64,000 nt of DNA from the NCBI RefSeq assembly GCF_000284375.1, contig NC_017249.1, positions 3,388,001 to 3,452,000 of the forward strand, in the 5' to 3' direction. How positions within the stretch are numbered: the stretch's first letter is position 1; every line of letters starts with the position of its first letter. Shown in pieces: positions 8,001-16,107 of this stretch. Under the pieces are notes generated by a model. It made no database searches. It was not told where the DNA came from and saw only the letters and a program-made list of their open reading frames with translations. The position numbers and the translations under genes were made by a program. This DNA comes from Bradyrhizobium japonicum USDA 6. Lineage in GTDB: Bacteria; Pseudomonadota; Alphaproteobacteria; Rhizobiales; Xanthobacteraceae.

Positions 8001-10907
8001 CGGGAAGGTCGTGATCTGCTGCGACGTGCGTTTGAGACGGCAAACCAGATAGGTGACCTCACTTTTGCGGCGTACTACTACACCCACCTGAACACGTATC
8101 TTCTCGCGGCGGGCGATCCGCTCGATATCGTGCAGGTCGAGGTCGAGCATGGTCTTGCGTTCGCGCGGAACATGCGGTTCGGCTTTGCGATTGACTCCAT
8201 TGCCGGCCAGCTAGGGCTGATCCGGACGCTCCGCGGCTTGACGCCGATTTTCGGTTGCTTTGACGATGGGCAGTTCAACGAACTCCTACTGGAGTCCCGT
8301 TTCCGCAAGAACCCGGATCTGGCGTTGGCCGAGGGCTCGTATTGGACCCGCAAGCTGCAGGCACGTTTCTTTGCCGGCGACTATGTGGGTGCCCTTGAGG
8401 CCTCATTGAGGGCGCAACAGCTGCAGCCGACATCGGCGTCTTTTTTCGAATGCGCGGAATATCACTTTTACAGTGCGCTCTCCAGAGCGGCATCCTGCGA
8501 GTCCGCGGCGGCCGCCCAACGGCAGGAGCATGTCGAGGCACTGGCTGCGCACCACCGACAACTCGAGGTCTGGACGACGGCTTGCCCGGAGAGCTTCGAG
8601 AACCGCGCCGCACTCGTCGGGGCGGAGATCGCCCGGATCGAAGGCCGCGCGCTCGACGCCGAACATCTTTACGAGCACGCTATCCGCTCGGCACACACGC
8701 ATGGCTTGGTCCACAACGAGGCGCTCGCCAACGAAGTCGCCGCACGCTTTTATTCCGCACGCGGGTTCGAGAAGATCGCGCATGCCTATCTGCAGGACGC
8801 GCGGTACGGATACATTCGCTGGGGAGCCGACGGCAAGGTGCGCCAACTCGACGAGTTGTATCCGCACCTCAGGAAGGAAAAGCCAGCTGCCGGCCCCACA
8901 AGCACGATCGGGGCACCCGTCGAACAACTGGATCTATCTACTGTTATCAAAGTCTCGCAAACCGTGTCGGGCGAGATCGTCCTGGAAAAGCTGATCGACA
9001 CGCTGATGCGCACGGCGATTGAGTACGCGGGTGCCGGGCGAGGTCTGTTGATCCTTGCGGTAGGTGATGGGTACCGGATTGAGGCGGAAGTCACGACCAG
9101 CAATGATATGGTGACCGTCGGTCAGCGACAAGCAGGTGTAACCGCCGCAAATCTACCGGAGTCCATTCTACACTACGTGATCCGGACCAAAGAGAGCGTT
9201 CTGATCCACGATGCCGCTGCCGCGAACCCGTTTTTCGCCGATGAGTACATCCATAAGCATCACGCCCATTCAATTCTCTGCCTGCCGTTGCTCAAACAAG
9301 GCAGGCTGGCCGGGGTACTCTACCTAGAGAACAACTTGGCGGCACACGTTTTCACACCTGACCGCGTCACAGTCTTGAAGGTGCTCGCGTCGCAGGCGGC
9401 CATCTCGCTCGAAAATTCGCGGCTTTATGACGATCTCGCAGATCGGGAAGGGAAGATCAGGCGTTTGGTCGACGCCAACATCATTGGGATCCTCATTGCC
9501 GACAGCGAAGGACGGATCCTCGAAGCTAATGACGCGTTTCTACGCATCGTAGGATATGACCGCGAGGACTTGGTTTCGGGGCGCGTGCGCTGGACCGAGC
9601 TGTCCCCGCCCGAATGGCGCGAGCGGGACATACTGACTCAGGCGGAACTGAACTCGGCCGGAATAGTTCGACCCTTCGAGAAGGAGTATGTTCGGAAGGA
9701 CGGCAGCCGCGTTCCCGTACTTATTGGCGCTGCTCTGTTCAAGGAAGGAGGCGACGAGGGCCTTGCATTCGTGCTCGATTTGACGGAGCGAAAGCGCGTC
9801 GAGGAAGCGCTTAGCCAGGCACAAAGACTGAGCCGCACCGGCTATTGGATCTACAACGCCACAACGATGCGTTACCTCTATTGGTCGGACGAGAGTTACA
9901 GGATCTGGGGGTTTGATCCGTCGCAGGGCCTGCCAAGTCGGCAAGGTATTTGGGAACGTATTCACCCAGAGGACCGCGACAGAGTGTGGGGCGCGGTTCA
10001 GGAGGCCGTGCAACGGAAGAGAGACTTCGTGGCCGAGTTCAGACTTCTCCTACCTGATGGAACAATCAAATGGGTCGAAGGAACCAGCTATCATGTGTTT
10101 TCGCCTGGGGGCGCGCTGGCTGAGGTTATCACCACAACCGTCGATGTGACGGAGCGAAGGCGGGCACAGGACGAACGTGAGAAGCTGCGTCAGTTCGAAC
10201 TGGATTTCGCCCACATGAACCGCGTGAGCATGATGGGAGAATTGGCGGCCTCGCTGTCTCACGAAATTCTGCATCCGATCGCTACTGCTCGTAACAACGC
10301 CCGTGCAGGGATGCGCTTTCTGGAGATGAAACCGCCAAATTTGGATGAGACCAGGGAAGCGCTCGCTTGCGTCGTGAGGGACACGGACCGCGCCAAGGAT
10401 ATCGTCGGACGGATGCGTGATCACATCAAGAAAGCGCCTCTGCGAAAGGAGCGTTTTGATCTCAATTCGGCTATCAACGAAGTGATTGTACTGGCGCAAA
10501 GCGCAATTCACAGGAACAGCGTTTCGGTCCAAACCCGGCTCGCAGATGGACTGCTTCCGGTTATGGGGGATTGCGTTCAGCTGCAACAGGTATTGCTGAA
10601 CTTGATCCTGAACGCGGCCGAAGCGATGGGCTTGGTCGAGGAAGGGGCGAGAGAGCTATTGATCAGCACCAGGGAGGATCAGACCGGCGCCCTCGTAACC
10701 GTACGGGATTCGGGGCGGGGCATTGATCCGGAGCACTTCGATCGAGTCTTCGACGCCTTTTACACCACGAAGCCCGGTGGAACAGGGATGGGGTTGTCGA
10801 TATGCCGTTCCATCATCCAAGCACATGGAGGCAAGTTGTGGGCGGAAGCGAACGAACCTCGCGGCGCCGTATTTCAGTTTACCCTGCCGGCGGACAACGA
10901 CTCATGA
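5022..10907 (+). CDS. Giant Ser/Thr-kinase / AAA-ATPase / GAF / PAS / histidine kinase sensor
   Basis: A 1961-residue multidomain signalling protein. Order: Ser/Thr kinase-like domain (about 30-290; catalytic loop HKDIKPAN at 133-140), AAA/STAND-type ATPase (Walker A GYSGIGKS near 336-343, Walker B LALFLDD near 463-468), a long helical TPR-like middle (about 700-1280), GAF (about 1305-1460), PAS (about 1477-1600), second PAS/PAC (about 1604-1720), then HisKA with phospho-acceptor H1747 (SLSHEILHP) and HATPase (N-box LILNAAEAM, DSGRGI, GTGMGLSI). The DFG motif reads GFG (G154), so the metal-binding Asp is absent and the first domain may be a pseudokinase; this change is common in proteobacterial members as far as I recall. 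No membrane helices, so it is cytoplasmic. GGAG precedes the ATG. Two response regulators follow immediately. Confidence 0.93.
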   Translation: MVRQSLNVAYSDGSSQVLWEDGERVFSRGWRVDDNGNRLAVLLVAPAAHHPSRSRLDRLTHEYELKDELDGAWAVRPLALMRDAGRTVLVLDDPGGQPLDHLLGEPMEVARFLCLAIAVTSALGKLHQRGLIHKDIKPANIVVDCADGHVRLTGFGIASRLSRERQAPEPPETIAGTLAYMAPEQTGRMNRSIDARSDLYALGVTLYQMLTGVLPFTAADPMEWVHCHIARRPAPPSERLKNLPGSVSAIIMKLLAKTAEERYQTAAGAERDLRRCLAEWETRGDIDEFPPGEHDTPDRLLIPEKLYGRTAEIDTLLASFDRIVAGGRPELILVSGYSGIGKSAVVNELHKRLVPPRGLFASGKLDQYKRDIPYATLAQAFQSLIRPLLNKTEAELRKWREALLEALEPNARLIVDLVPELKHIIGEQPPVPELPPQDVQGRFQLVFRRFISVFARPEHPLALFLDDLQWLDAATLDLLQDLLTRADVQNLLLIGAYRNNEVDPVHPLTRKLEAIRQAGAILQGIVLAPLSCEDLGQLIADSVHSEPEKIAPLAQLIHEKTTGNPLFAIQFISALADEALLTFDYDEARWCWDLNRIHAKGYTDNVVDLMVGKLNRLSAETRNALQKLACLGNDAESAMLRIAYQDSGEEMHGQLWEAVRAGLILRSEDSYKFLHDRVQEAAYSLIPEESRAEAHLRMGMLLAAQTPPERLEETIFEIVNQLNRGSHLITSTEELERVAELNFIAGKRAKTSTAYASALNYLISGVALLPGDPWERQHDLIFELELHRAECEFLTGALAEAEQRLAMLSARATTTIERARVTCLQVDLYTTLDQGSRAIAVGLDYLRHLGVDWSAHPTEEEARREYDRIWSQLGSRAIETLIDLPLMSDPVSLATLDVLTKLGPPAHYTDAKLRSMVICRAVNLSLEGGNCDGSCYAYAVLARLAGPEFGDYQAGLRFGRLGYELVEQRGLKRFQARTYLNFGYLLMFWTRHVREGRDLLRRAFETANQIGDLTFAAYYYTHLNTYLLAAGDPLDIVQVEVEHGLAFARNMRFGFAIDSIAGQLGLIRTLRGLTPIFGCFDDGQFNELLLESRFRKNPDLALAEGSYWTRKLQARFFAGDYVGALEASLRAQQLQPTSASFFECAEYHFYSALSRAASCESAAAAQRQEHVEALAAHHRQLEVWTTACPESFENRAALVGAEIARIEGRALDAEHLYEHAIRSAHTHGLVHNEALANEVAARFYSARGFEKIAHAYLQDARYGYIRWGADGKVRQLDELYPHLRKEKPAAGPTSTIGAPVEQLDLSTVIKVSQTVSGEIVLEKLIDTLMRTAIEYAGAGRGLLILAVGDGYRIEAEVTTSNDMVTVGQRQAGVTAANLPESILHYVIRTKESVLIHDAAAANPFFADEYIHKHHAHSILCLPLLKQGRLAGVLYLENNLAAHVFTPDRVTVLKVLASQAAISLENSRLYDDLADREGKIRRLVDANIIGILIADSEGRILEANDAFLRIVGYDREDLVSGRVRWTELSPPEWRERDILTQAELNSAGIVRPFEKEYVRKDGSRVPVLIGAALFKEGGDEGLAFVLDLTERKRVEEALSQAQRLSRTGYWIYNATTMRYLYWSDESYRIWGFDPSQGLPSRQGIWERIHPEDRDRVWGAVQEAVQRKRDFVAEFRLLLPDGTIKWVEGTSYHVFSPGGALAEVITTTVDVTERRRAQDEREKLRQFELDFAHMNRVSMMGELAASLSHEILHPIATARNNARAGMRFLEMKPPNLDETREALACVVRDTDRAKDIVGRMRDHIKKAPLRKERFDLNSAINEVIVLAQSAIHRNSVSVQTRLADGLLPVMGDCVQLQQVLLNLILNAAEAMGLVEEGARELLISTREDQTGALVTVRDSGRGIDPEHFDRVFDAFYTTKPGGTGMGLSICRSIIQAHGGKLWAEANEPRGAVFQFTLPADNDS

Positions 10908-11294
10908 ATTATCTTCAATTGGCGTACCCGACCGCAGAGCAGAACGCACGCATCGCTCGAGAATGTCATCGTCCACTGGCTTGCTAAGATAGCAAACAAC
11001 CCCGTCCTTCAGAGCCTGATCCCTGACAACCTCATCGGGGTAGGCGGTAACGAGGATCGTTGGGATTGCATACCCTGCATCGACCAAACGCCTGTGCAGC
11101 TCGACTCCGGTCATTCCGGGCATGTTAACGTCAGTGACCAAGCAGGCGGTTTCAGGCAGGGCACGCGATGCCAGGAAATCGGCCGCCGACGAAAACGCTT
11201 CGACAGTATAGCCCAGCAGCATTATTAGCTTTCGTATTGACTCACGGTGGGGCTGATCGTCGTCGACGACGGATATCAGTGTACGGTGCAACAT
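10902..11294 (-). CDS. Single-domain response regulator (CheY-like receiver)
   Basis: A 130-residue protein made only of a receiver domain: acidic pocket DDD at 11-13, phospho-acceptor D55 (LVTDVNMPG), conserved T in VTAYP and K in YLSKPVDD. There is no output domain, so it probably works as a phosphate sink or relay for the adjacent giant histidine kinase, whose last codons it overlaps tail to tail by six bases. It is divergent from the FixJ-like regulator across a 220-bp gap, so the two regulators probably share a promoter region. Partnership with the kinase is inferred from position. Confidence 0.9.
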   Translation of the reverse strand: MLHRTLISVVDDDQPHRESIRKLIMLLGYTVEAFSSAADFLASRALPETACLVTDVNMPGMTGVELHRRLVDAGYAIPTILVTAYPDEVVRDQALKDGVVCYLSKPVDDDILERCVRSALRSGTPIEDNS

Positions 11295-11393
11295 AGCGGC
11301 TTCCAGGCACTTCCGCCGGCCGGCGAGGCAGCGCCTCGCGCTGCATGCAACATAGTGTCACGGACATCCCTCAATAACGCAATGTCGGCGTTC

Positions 11394-11409
11394 CTAAGCG
11401 ATGGTTTAG
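11394..11409. promoter_or_regulatory. Imperfect 16-bp palindrome, candidate operator
   Basis: CTAAGCGATGGTTTAG, matching the perfect palindrome at 12300-12315 in 14 of 16 positions. It lies in the divergent gap between the two response regulators, 108 bp upstream of the FixJ-like start. The shared sequence suggests one regulator binds both sites, perhaps the FixJ-like protein acting on its own gene. Binding is inferred only. Confidence 0.5.
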
Positions 11410-11516
11410 TCATCCGGCTATCCGCTCAGGCAAAATATTCTGTTCATCTCGATAGATTGTGCGTAGGGTGTGCAGGACTAGGCAAGAATGCGCTTCCCCA
11501 ACGCAGGATACCGGGA

Positions 11517-12152
11517 ATGGGTGAGGCAAATCCCAGTGTCTTGGTTATCGATGATGATCCCGAATTTCGCGATTCGGTCGCGCGACTGTTGCGGACAGTC
11601 GGCTTGGATGCCCGACAATTTTCGTCTGTTCCCGATTTTCTCGAGGCCGATCCGCCGGATGGTCCTACTTGCCTGGTGCTCGACGTAAGAATGCCGGGGC
11701 GAAGCGGTCTCGATCTTCAGAGCGAACTTGTCGCCGCAAACAGGCAAGTGCCTATCATCTTCATCACAGCCTACGCCGACGTGCCGATGACTGTGCAAGC
11801 AATGAAGAGCGGTGCGATAGAGTTCCTTACAAAGCCATTCCGAGATCAGGATCTGCTTGACGCCATCGATGCCGGTCTCGCTCGCGATCGTGCCCGACGT
11901 GAGAGTGATAGGGTGGTGGCTGCAATAAGGCGGCGTCTCGACACGCTCAGCCCCCGCGAGACTGAGGTCATGCTCCATGTCGTGGCTGGTCGCCTGAACA
12001 AGCAGATTGCCAACGATATCGGCATCGCCGAGTCCACGGTGAAAGTGCATCGCACTAACCTGATGCGAAAGATGAAAGCGCGTTCGGTCCCGGAACTCAC
12101 CCGGATGGCGGACTGCCTCAATATAAAACTGCAGCAGCTGCAGAACCTCTGA
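11517..12152 (+). CDS. FixJ/NodW-type two-component response regulator (LuxR HTH)
   Basis: A 211-residue transcription factor with an N-terminal receiver (acidic DDD at 12-14, phospho-acceptor D56 in LVLDVRMPG, T in FITAYADVP, K in FLTKPF) joined by a linker to a C-terminal LuxR/NarL helix-turn-helix (LSPRETEVMLHVVAGRLNKQ, then AESTVKVHRTNLMRKM). The frame is open further upstream, but ATG 11517 is chosen because AGGATA sits seven bases before it and the receiver domain begins right after it. Probably the DNA-binding output of the upstream giant kinase. Near-identical palindromes lie before and after the gene. Confidence 0.92.
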   Translation: MGEANPSVLVIDDDPEFRDSVARLLRTVGLDARQFSSVPDFLEADPPDGPTCLVLDVRMPGRSGLDLQSELVAANRQVPIIFITAYADVPMTVQAMKSGAIEFLTKPFRDQDLLDAIDAGLARDRARRESDRVVAAIRRRLDTLSPRETEVMLHVVAGRLNKQIANDIGIAESTVKVHRTNLMRKMKARSVPELTRMADCLNIKLQQLQNL

Positions 12153-12299
12153 GCCCGAAAGGCGCGCCATCAGTGCTTTCGTGCGAGGGTGCCGTCTACT
12201 CGCAAATCGCATCCACCTCATTTCGCCGCGCCGCTGATCGTCTCCTTTAGGGGCCGATCCGGCCAACGGATTCGGGGCGCGAGGTTTACGCTCTCACTT

Positions 12300-12315
12300 C
12301 TAAGCGATCGCTTAG
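12300..12315. promoter_or_regulatory. Perfect 16-bp palindrome, candidate operator
   Basis: CTAAGCGATCGCTTAG is a perfect inverted repeat. It sits 148 bp after the FixJ-like stop and 199 bp before the LysR start, in a 361-bp gap that otherwise holds no gene. A 14/16 match occurs upstream of the FixJ-like gene. It could be a regulator site controlling the LysR gene; no terminator-type T-tract follows it. Confidence 0.55.
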
Positions 12316-12513
12316 CACAAGCAGCGACAAGCGAACCTCATCATACCTCCGCGTAGTCGACCGCGGCGCCCCTATCCGTCAAAATGCGGCCGTTGACGGT
12401 CACCGAGTTCGTCTTCCCCCTTGGTGAACGACCACGAGCGCCCGAATCCGGGCAGGGCGACGCAAGGCCTGTCGGTAGAGACAGCCGCACCTTGACGGAG
12501 AACATAGCAGCCC

Positions 12514-13404
12514 ATGGAGCTTCATCAGGTTCGCTACTTCCTCGCCGTCGCGTCCACGCTCAACTTCACCCGCGCGGCCGAGCAGTGCAACGTTACGCAG
12601 CCCGCTCTGACCAAGGCGGTGCAGAAACTCGAGCAGGAGCTCGGCGGCCAATTGATCTACCGCGAACGCCAGTTGACGCAGCTCACCGACCTTGGAAAAG
12701 AAGTCCTTCCGATGCTGGAGCGCACACTGGCCTCGGCAGAGGCGGTGCGTCGCCGAGCCCAGGAGTTCCAACGCAAGGAAGTCGCGCCACTGAAGATCGG
12801 CCTCGCCCCATCCATCTCGGCCTCGCTCGTCCTCGATCCGATCGCCGAGATCGCAAAGTTCGTTCCCGGACTTCACGTAGAGTTGCGTGAGGATGTGACG
12901 GAAAAGCTCGTCGACCTCTTGCTCGAGGGGGAGATCAATGCCGCAATGGTCGGCGACGTGCAGGACGTGCCCGCCCGCATCGACGACTGGTCGCTGTTCG
13001 AGGAGCGCTACGTCGCGGTTCTCGCGCCGACACACCGGCTCGCAAACCGTCTCTCGATCGGCATCGACGACCTCCGTGAGACCATCTTGCTGGAACGCGC
13101 CGGATGCGACATCACTCCGAAGATCCAACGGTCGTATTTCCCCGAGGAACCGCTCCACCTCGGCCACTGCAGCGGTCATGACTTGCACTTGCAGCACATG
13201 GCCGCCGCTGGCTTCGGCGTGATACTCGCGCCCGAGCACATGCCGCACCTTCCGACGCTCAAGACCATCCCGCTCGAAGGCGACATGGTTTCGCGGGAGG
13301 TGCGGCTGCTGGCAGTGCAGGGGCGCTGCTACTCGCCGGCGCTGGATGCGTTCGTCAAGTTCGCTCGCCTTCGCGACTGGTCGGTCGTCGCTCGGACGGC
13401 GTGA
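12514..13404 (+). CDS. LysR-family transcriptional regulator
   Basis: A 296-residue LysR regulator. The N-terminal winged helix-turn-helix is clear (MELHQVRYFLAVASTLNFTR, then AAEQCNVTQPALTKAVQKLE), followed by the effector-binding domain (LKIGLAPSISASLVLDP and onward). No operon partner is evident: the next plus-strand gene is a small membrane protein 375 bp downstream, and nothing divergent starts close by, so the target cannot be guessed from position. The region upstream holds the perfect 16-bp palindrome. Confidence 0.92.
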   Translation: MELHQVRYFLAVASTLNFTRAAEQCNVTQPALTKAVQKLEQELGGQLIYRERQLTQLTDLGKEVLPMLERTLASAEAVRRRAQEFQRKEVAPLKIGLAPSISASLVLDPIAEIAKFVPGLHVELREDVTEKLVDLLLEGEINAAMVGDVQDVPARIDDWSLFEERYVAVLAPTHRLANRLSIGIDDLRETILLERAGCDITPKIQRSYFPEEPLHLGHCSGHDLHLQHMAAAGFGVILAPEHMPHLPTLKTIPLEGDMVSREVRLLAVQGRCYSPALDAFVKFARLRDWSVVARTA

Positions 13405-13778
13405 AATCGTCGAATGCGTCCAGCGCCCGGAAGAACATGCGGCGCATGCGTTCACTGCGGTTGGTTCAAAAGCCATCCAAATGCGCTACGCGAACAATGC
13501 TGCCTTCCCAAGCTGTCCCTGACCTCGACAGCCGGACACTGAGCCACCACCGTCGGACTCGCGGTAGACGCGCCACGCTCACCCGCTTCCGTGGCGCCCG
13601 ACGACTGGAATGGAAACGATAACGACCGGGCATTTCCCATGGTTGACGTGCCGGCCTACGCCTATTGCTCGTCTAACCAGAGTGCTTGCTGGCACAGGAT
13701 TGCGTAATCTCTCTCTTGGATGGATGCACCTTCCGCGTCGCAAGGACCCGCTCAAGTAATCGACCAGAGGAGTCTCCG
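13405..13778. other. Intergenic gap, no gene recognised
   Basis: A 374-bp stretch between LysR and a small membrane protein. Short frames on both strands lack any protein-like signature. GAGGAG at about 13767-13772 is the ribosome site of the next gene. Nothing else is visible. Confidence 0.5.
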
Positions 13779-14180
13779 ATGTCGTTTCGCTTCATCACCA
13801 AGTCTATCCACGCCTACCTGATCGACTATCCTGTCGCGGTCGTCTTGATCGCCGCGCCGTTCGTGCTGGGGCTCGGTCAAAGCGGACCGGTTGCGGTGGA
13901 GCTTTCGGTCGTCGCCGGTGTGGCCGCGCTGCTCTTGGCCTCCCTGACCGACCATCCCACCGGGATCGTCCACATCATTCCCTATTGGCTGCACCTTTGG
14001 GTCGATCGCGCCGTCGGGGTGGTCTTTGTCATCGCACCGTTTGCCTTCAAATTTACAGGGCTCGACGCCTGGTACTACTGGGTCCTCGCTGCGGCCGTCC
14101 TGTTCACGACGTCAGTCCTGAACGCGCCTGAGAAGCGAGTTGCGATCCGCCCGGAATTGGGCAGGCGCGCAGCCGGCTGA
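13779..14180 (+). CDS. Small four-helix membrane protein, hypothetical
   Basis: A 133-residue protein with four predicted membrane helices (around YPVAVVLIAAPFVLGL, VELSVVAGVAALLLASL, AVGVVFVIAPFAFKF and YYWVLAAAVLFTTSVL), arranged as two similar halves, each containing a 'V..IAPF' segment. This pattern resembles the small SPW-repeat family of membrane proteins, though a literal SPW triplet is missing. Start chosen at ATG 13779 because GAGGAG lies seven bases upstream; the frame is open further back without a good start. Function unknown. Confidence 0.75.
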   Translation: MSFRFITKSIHAYLIDYPVAVVLIAAPFVLGLGQSGPVAVELSVVAGVAALLLASLTDHPTGIVHIIPYWLHLWVDRAVGVVFVIAPFAFKFTGLDAWYYWVLAAAVLFTTSVLNAPEKRVAIRPELGRRAAG

Positions 14181-14423
14181 AAGCTGCGATGGCGTCGTCG
14201 AGACGTCGCCGATGTTCGTCTGCAGCCGTCCGCAGGACCTCGGGGAGCGACAATAACGATCGCCTGTCGACTCCATGGAGATAGGTGAATTCCCCCGCCG
14301 GCGTTGCAGGATCACTCTCCAAAGGCATGGTCCGATCAATCCCAGGATCAGGAGCTGTGATAGTGCCACGTCGGCGACGGACGCTGATTGAACGATGCAA
14401 ATTCTGTGAAAGAAAAGACACTG

Positions 14424-16019
14424 ATGTCCCACGAAGCCTACGATATTGTCATTGTTGGTGCAGGCGCAGCCGGCTGCGTCGTCGCGAGTTATCTCGCCGA
14501 ACGTACCGATGCGTCGATCGCGCTGATCGAAGCGGGCGATATGGATCGCGATCCGTTCATCCACATCCCAGCGGGCTTCGCCAAACTTCTGGCCCACGAC
14601 CGGCATGTCTGGAAATACGAGACGATCCCCCAGCACGGGACGAAGCGAGCATATCGCTCAGGCAAGGTACTCGGCGGCGGCTCCTCGATCAATGCGATGT
14701 GCTACGTGCGTGGTCAGATTCGCGATTTCGCCGCGTGGCAGGACGCGGTCGGCGACACCGGAAAATGGTCGTATGAAGACCTGCTTCCCGTCTTCATGGC
14801 GCAGGAGGACAACGACACCTTCCACGACGAGTATCACGGCATAGATGGTGGCCTGGCGGTCCAGTTGCCCAAGGGCATCAACAAGCTGAACCAATATTGC
14901 CTCAAGGCATTCCAGGAATATGGGGTTCCCTATAATCCCGACTATAACGGAAGGAGCCAGATCGGCGTCTCGCCGGTGCAGTCGACGGTCGGAGACCAGC
15001 GCCGATGCAGCGCGGTCGACGCTTATCTGCGTCCGCACCTCACTTCGGGCCGCGTGGTCCTGCTCACCGGCAAGACCGTCGTTCGCGTCCTCGTCGAAAA
15101 CAAGCGGGCTGTGGGCGTTGAGTTCATGGACACGAGCCTGAAGAGGATCATGGCCAACGAAGTTGTGCTGTCGGCTGGCGCCGTCCATAGCCCGACGATC
15201 CTCATGCACTCAGGCATCGGGCCAGCCGAGCAGCTGCGCCAACACGGTATCGCGGCGATCGTCGATTCTCCGGAGGTAGGCGAAAATCTCCAGGATCACC
15301 CGATGGTACCGGTCCGTGTCTATGTGAAGGGTGGTCTCGGCTATCAGGCTGCCGCCCAGGGCCTCGGCAGCGTGAAGGCGGGCCTGCGCTATCTCGTCAC
15401 GAAGGACGGCCCGGCGTCGGGTAATGGCATCGAGACGGTGACACACTGGAATCCATCTGATTTCACCGCCGAGCCCACGATCCAATGCTATCACGCTCCT
15501 ATCGTCTTGAACGAGCAGCTCGGCCCGGCGGGCGACCGCTCGGGCATCACTTTCGAACTCGTGGTGCTTCAGCCTAAGAGCCGCGGCTGGGTGCGGTTGG
15601 CCGACAGTGACCCGACGTCAATGCCCCTCATCAACCCGAATTTCGTTGGCGAAGAGGAAGACCTGAGGGCCGCGGTGGAATCAGTGCGCGCGATCCGCAA
15701 GGTCATGGCCCAGGAATCGTTGGCGCCGGTGATCGAGGAAGAGATGGACCCCGGCCTGCACATCCAGTCCGATGCGGAGATCCGCGAATGGGTGAAGCGG
15801 GTCGTGACGACAATGTGGCACCCGGTCGGTACCTGCCGGATGGGCCAGGATGCACGAGCGGTGGTTGACGCGAGGCTCAGGGTCCGCGGCGTCGACGGCC
15901 TCCGGGTAATCGATGCCTCGATCATGCCGAACATAACCAGCGGCAATACCAACGCTCCGACCCAGGCGCTTGCGCGCCACGCTGCGACGATGCTGGTCGA
16001 GGATCTGAAACGCACCTAA
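14424..16019 (+). CDS. GMC-family FAD oxidoreductase (choline/alcohol dehydrogenase-like)
   Basis: A 531-residue flavoenzyme. The N-terminal dinucleotide-binding motif (IVGAGAAGCVVA, about 9-20), the GMC signature 1 (GGGSSINAMCYVRG) and the C-terminal active-site region (H466 in HPVGTCRMG; NTNAPT near the end) are all present. Such enzymes oxidise alcohols such as choline or polyethylene glycol, passing electrons to a carrier or quinone; the true substrate is unknown. An upstream in-frame TTG would add 12 residues, but ATG 14424 gives the standard N-terminus. No betaine-aldehyde dehydrogenase or BetI-type regulator lies next to it, which argues against a dedicated choline pathway. Confidence 0.93.
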   Translation: MSHEAYDIVIVGAGAAGCVVASYLAERTDASIALIEAGDMDRDPFIHIPAGFAKLLAHDRHVWKYETIPQHGTKRAYRSGKVLGGGSSINAMCYVRGQIRDFAAWQDAVGDTGKWSYEDLLPVFMAQEDNDTFHDEYHGIDGGLAVQLPKGINKLNQYCLKAFQEYGVPYNPDYNGRSQIGVSPVQSTVGDQRRCSAVDAYLRPHLTSGRVVLLTGKTVVRVLVENKRAVGVEFMDTSLKRIMANEVVLSAGAVHSPTILMHSGIGPAEQLRQHGIAAIVDSPEVGENLQDHPMVPVRVYVKGGLGYQAAAQGLGSVKAGLRYLVTKDGPASGNGIETVTHWNPSDFTAEPTIQCYHAPIVLNEQLGPAGDRSGITFELVVLQPKSRGWVRLADSDPTSMPLINPNFVGEEEDLRAAVESVRAIRKVMAQESLAPVIEEEMDPGLHIQSDAEIREWVKRVVTTMWHPVGTCRMGQDARAVVDARLRVRGVDGLRVIDASIMPNITSGNTNAPTQALARHAATMLVEDLKRT

Positions 16020-16051
16020 GGAGTTCTGGCGCGAGCAGGCGAGGCCGGCCT

Positions 16052-16070
16052 CCCGCCCACGCCGGGCGGG
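16052..16070 (+). terminator. GC-rich hairpin after GMC oxidoreductase
   Basis: A perfect 7-bp stem (CCCGCCC / GGGCGGG) with a 5-base loop begins 33 bp after the oxidoreductase stop. There is no following T-run, so it is a weak intrinsic terminator candidate; it may only stabilise the 3' end. Confidence 0.35.
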
Positions 16071-16107
16071 AAGCCGCGCGGGAGCTGACACCGGCCATGA
16101 GCGTCCA

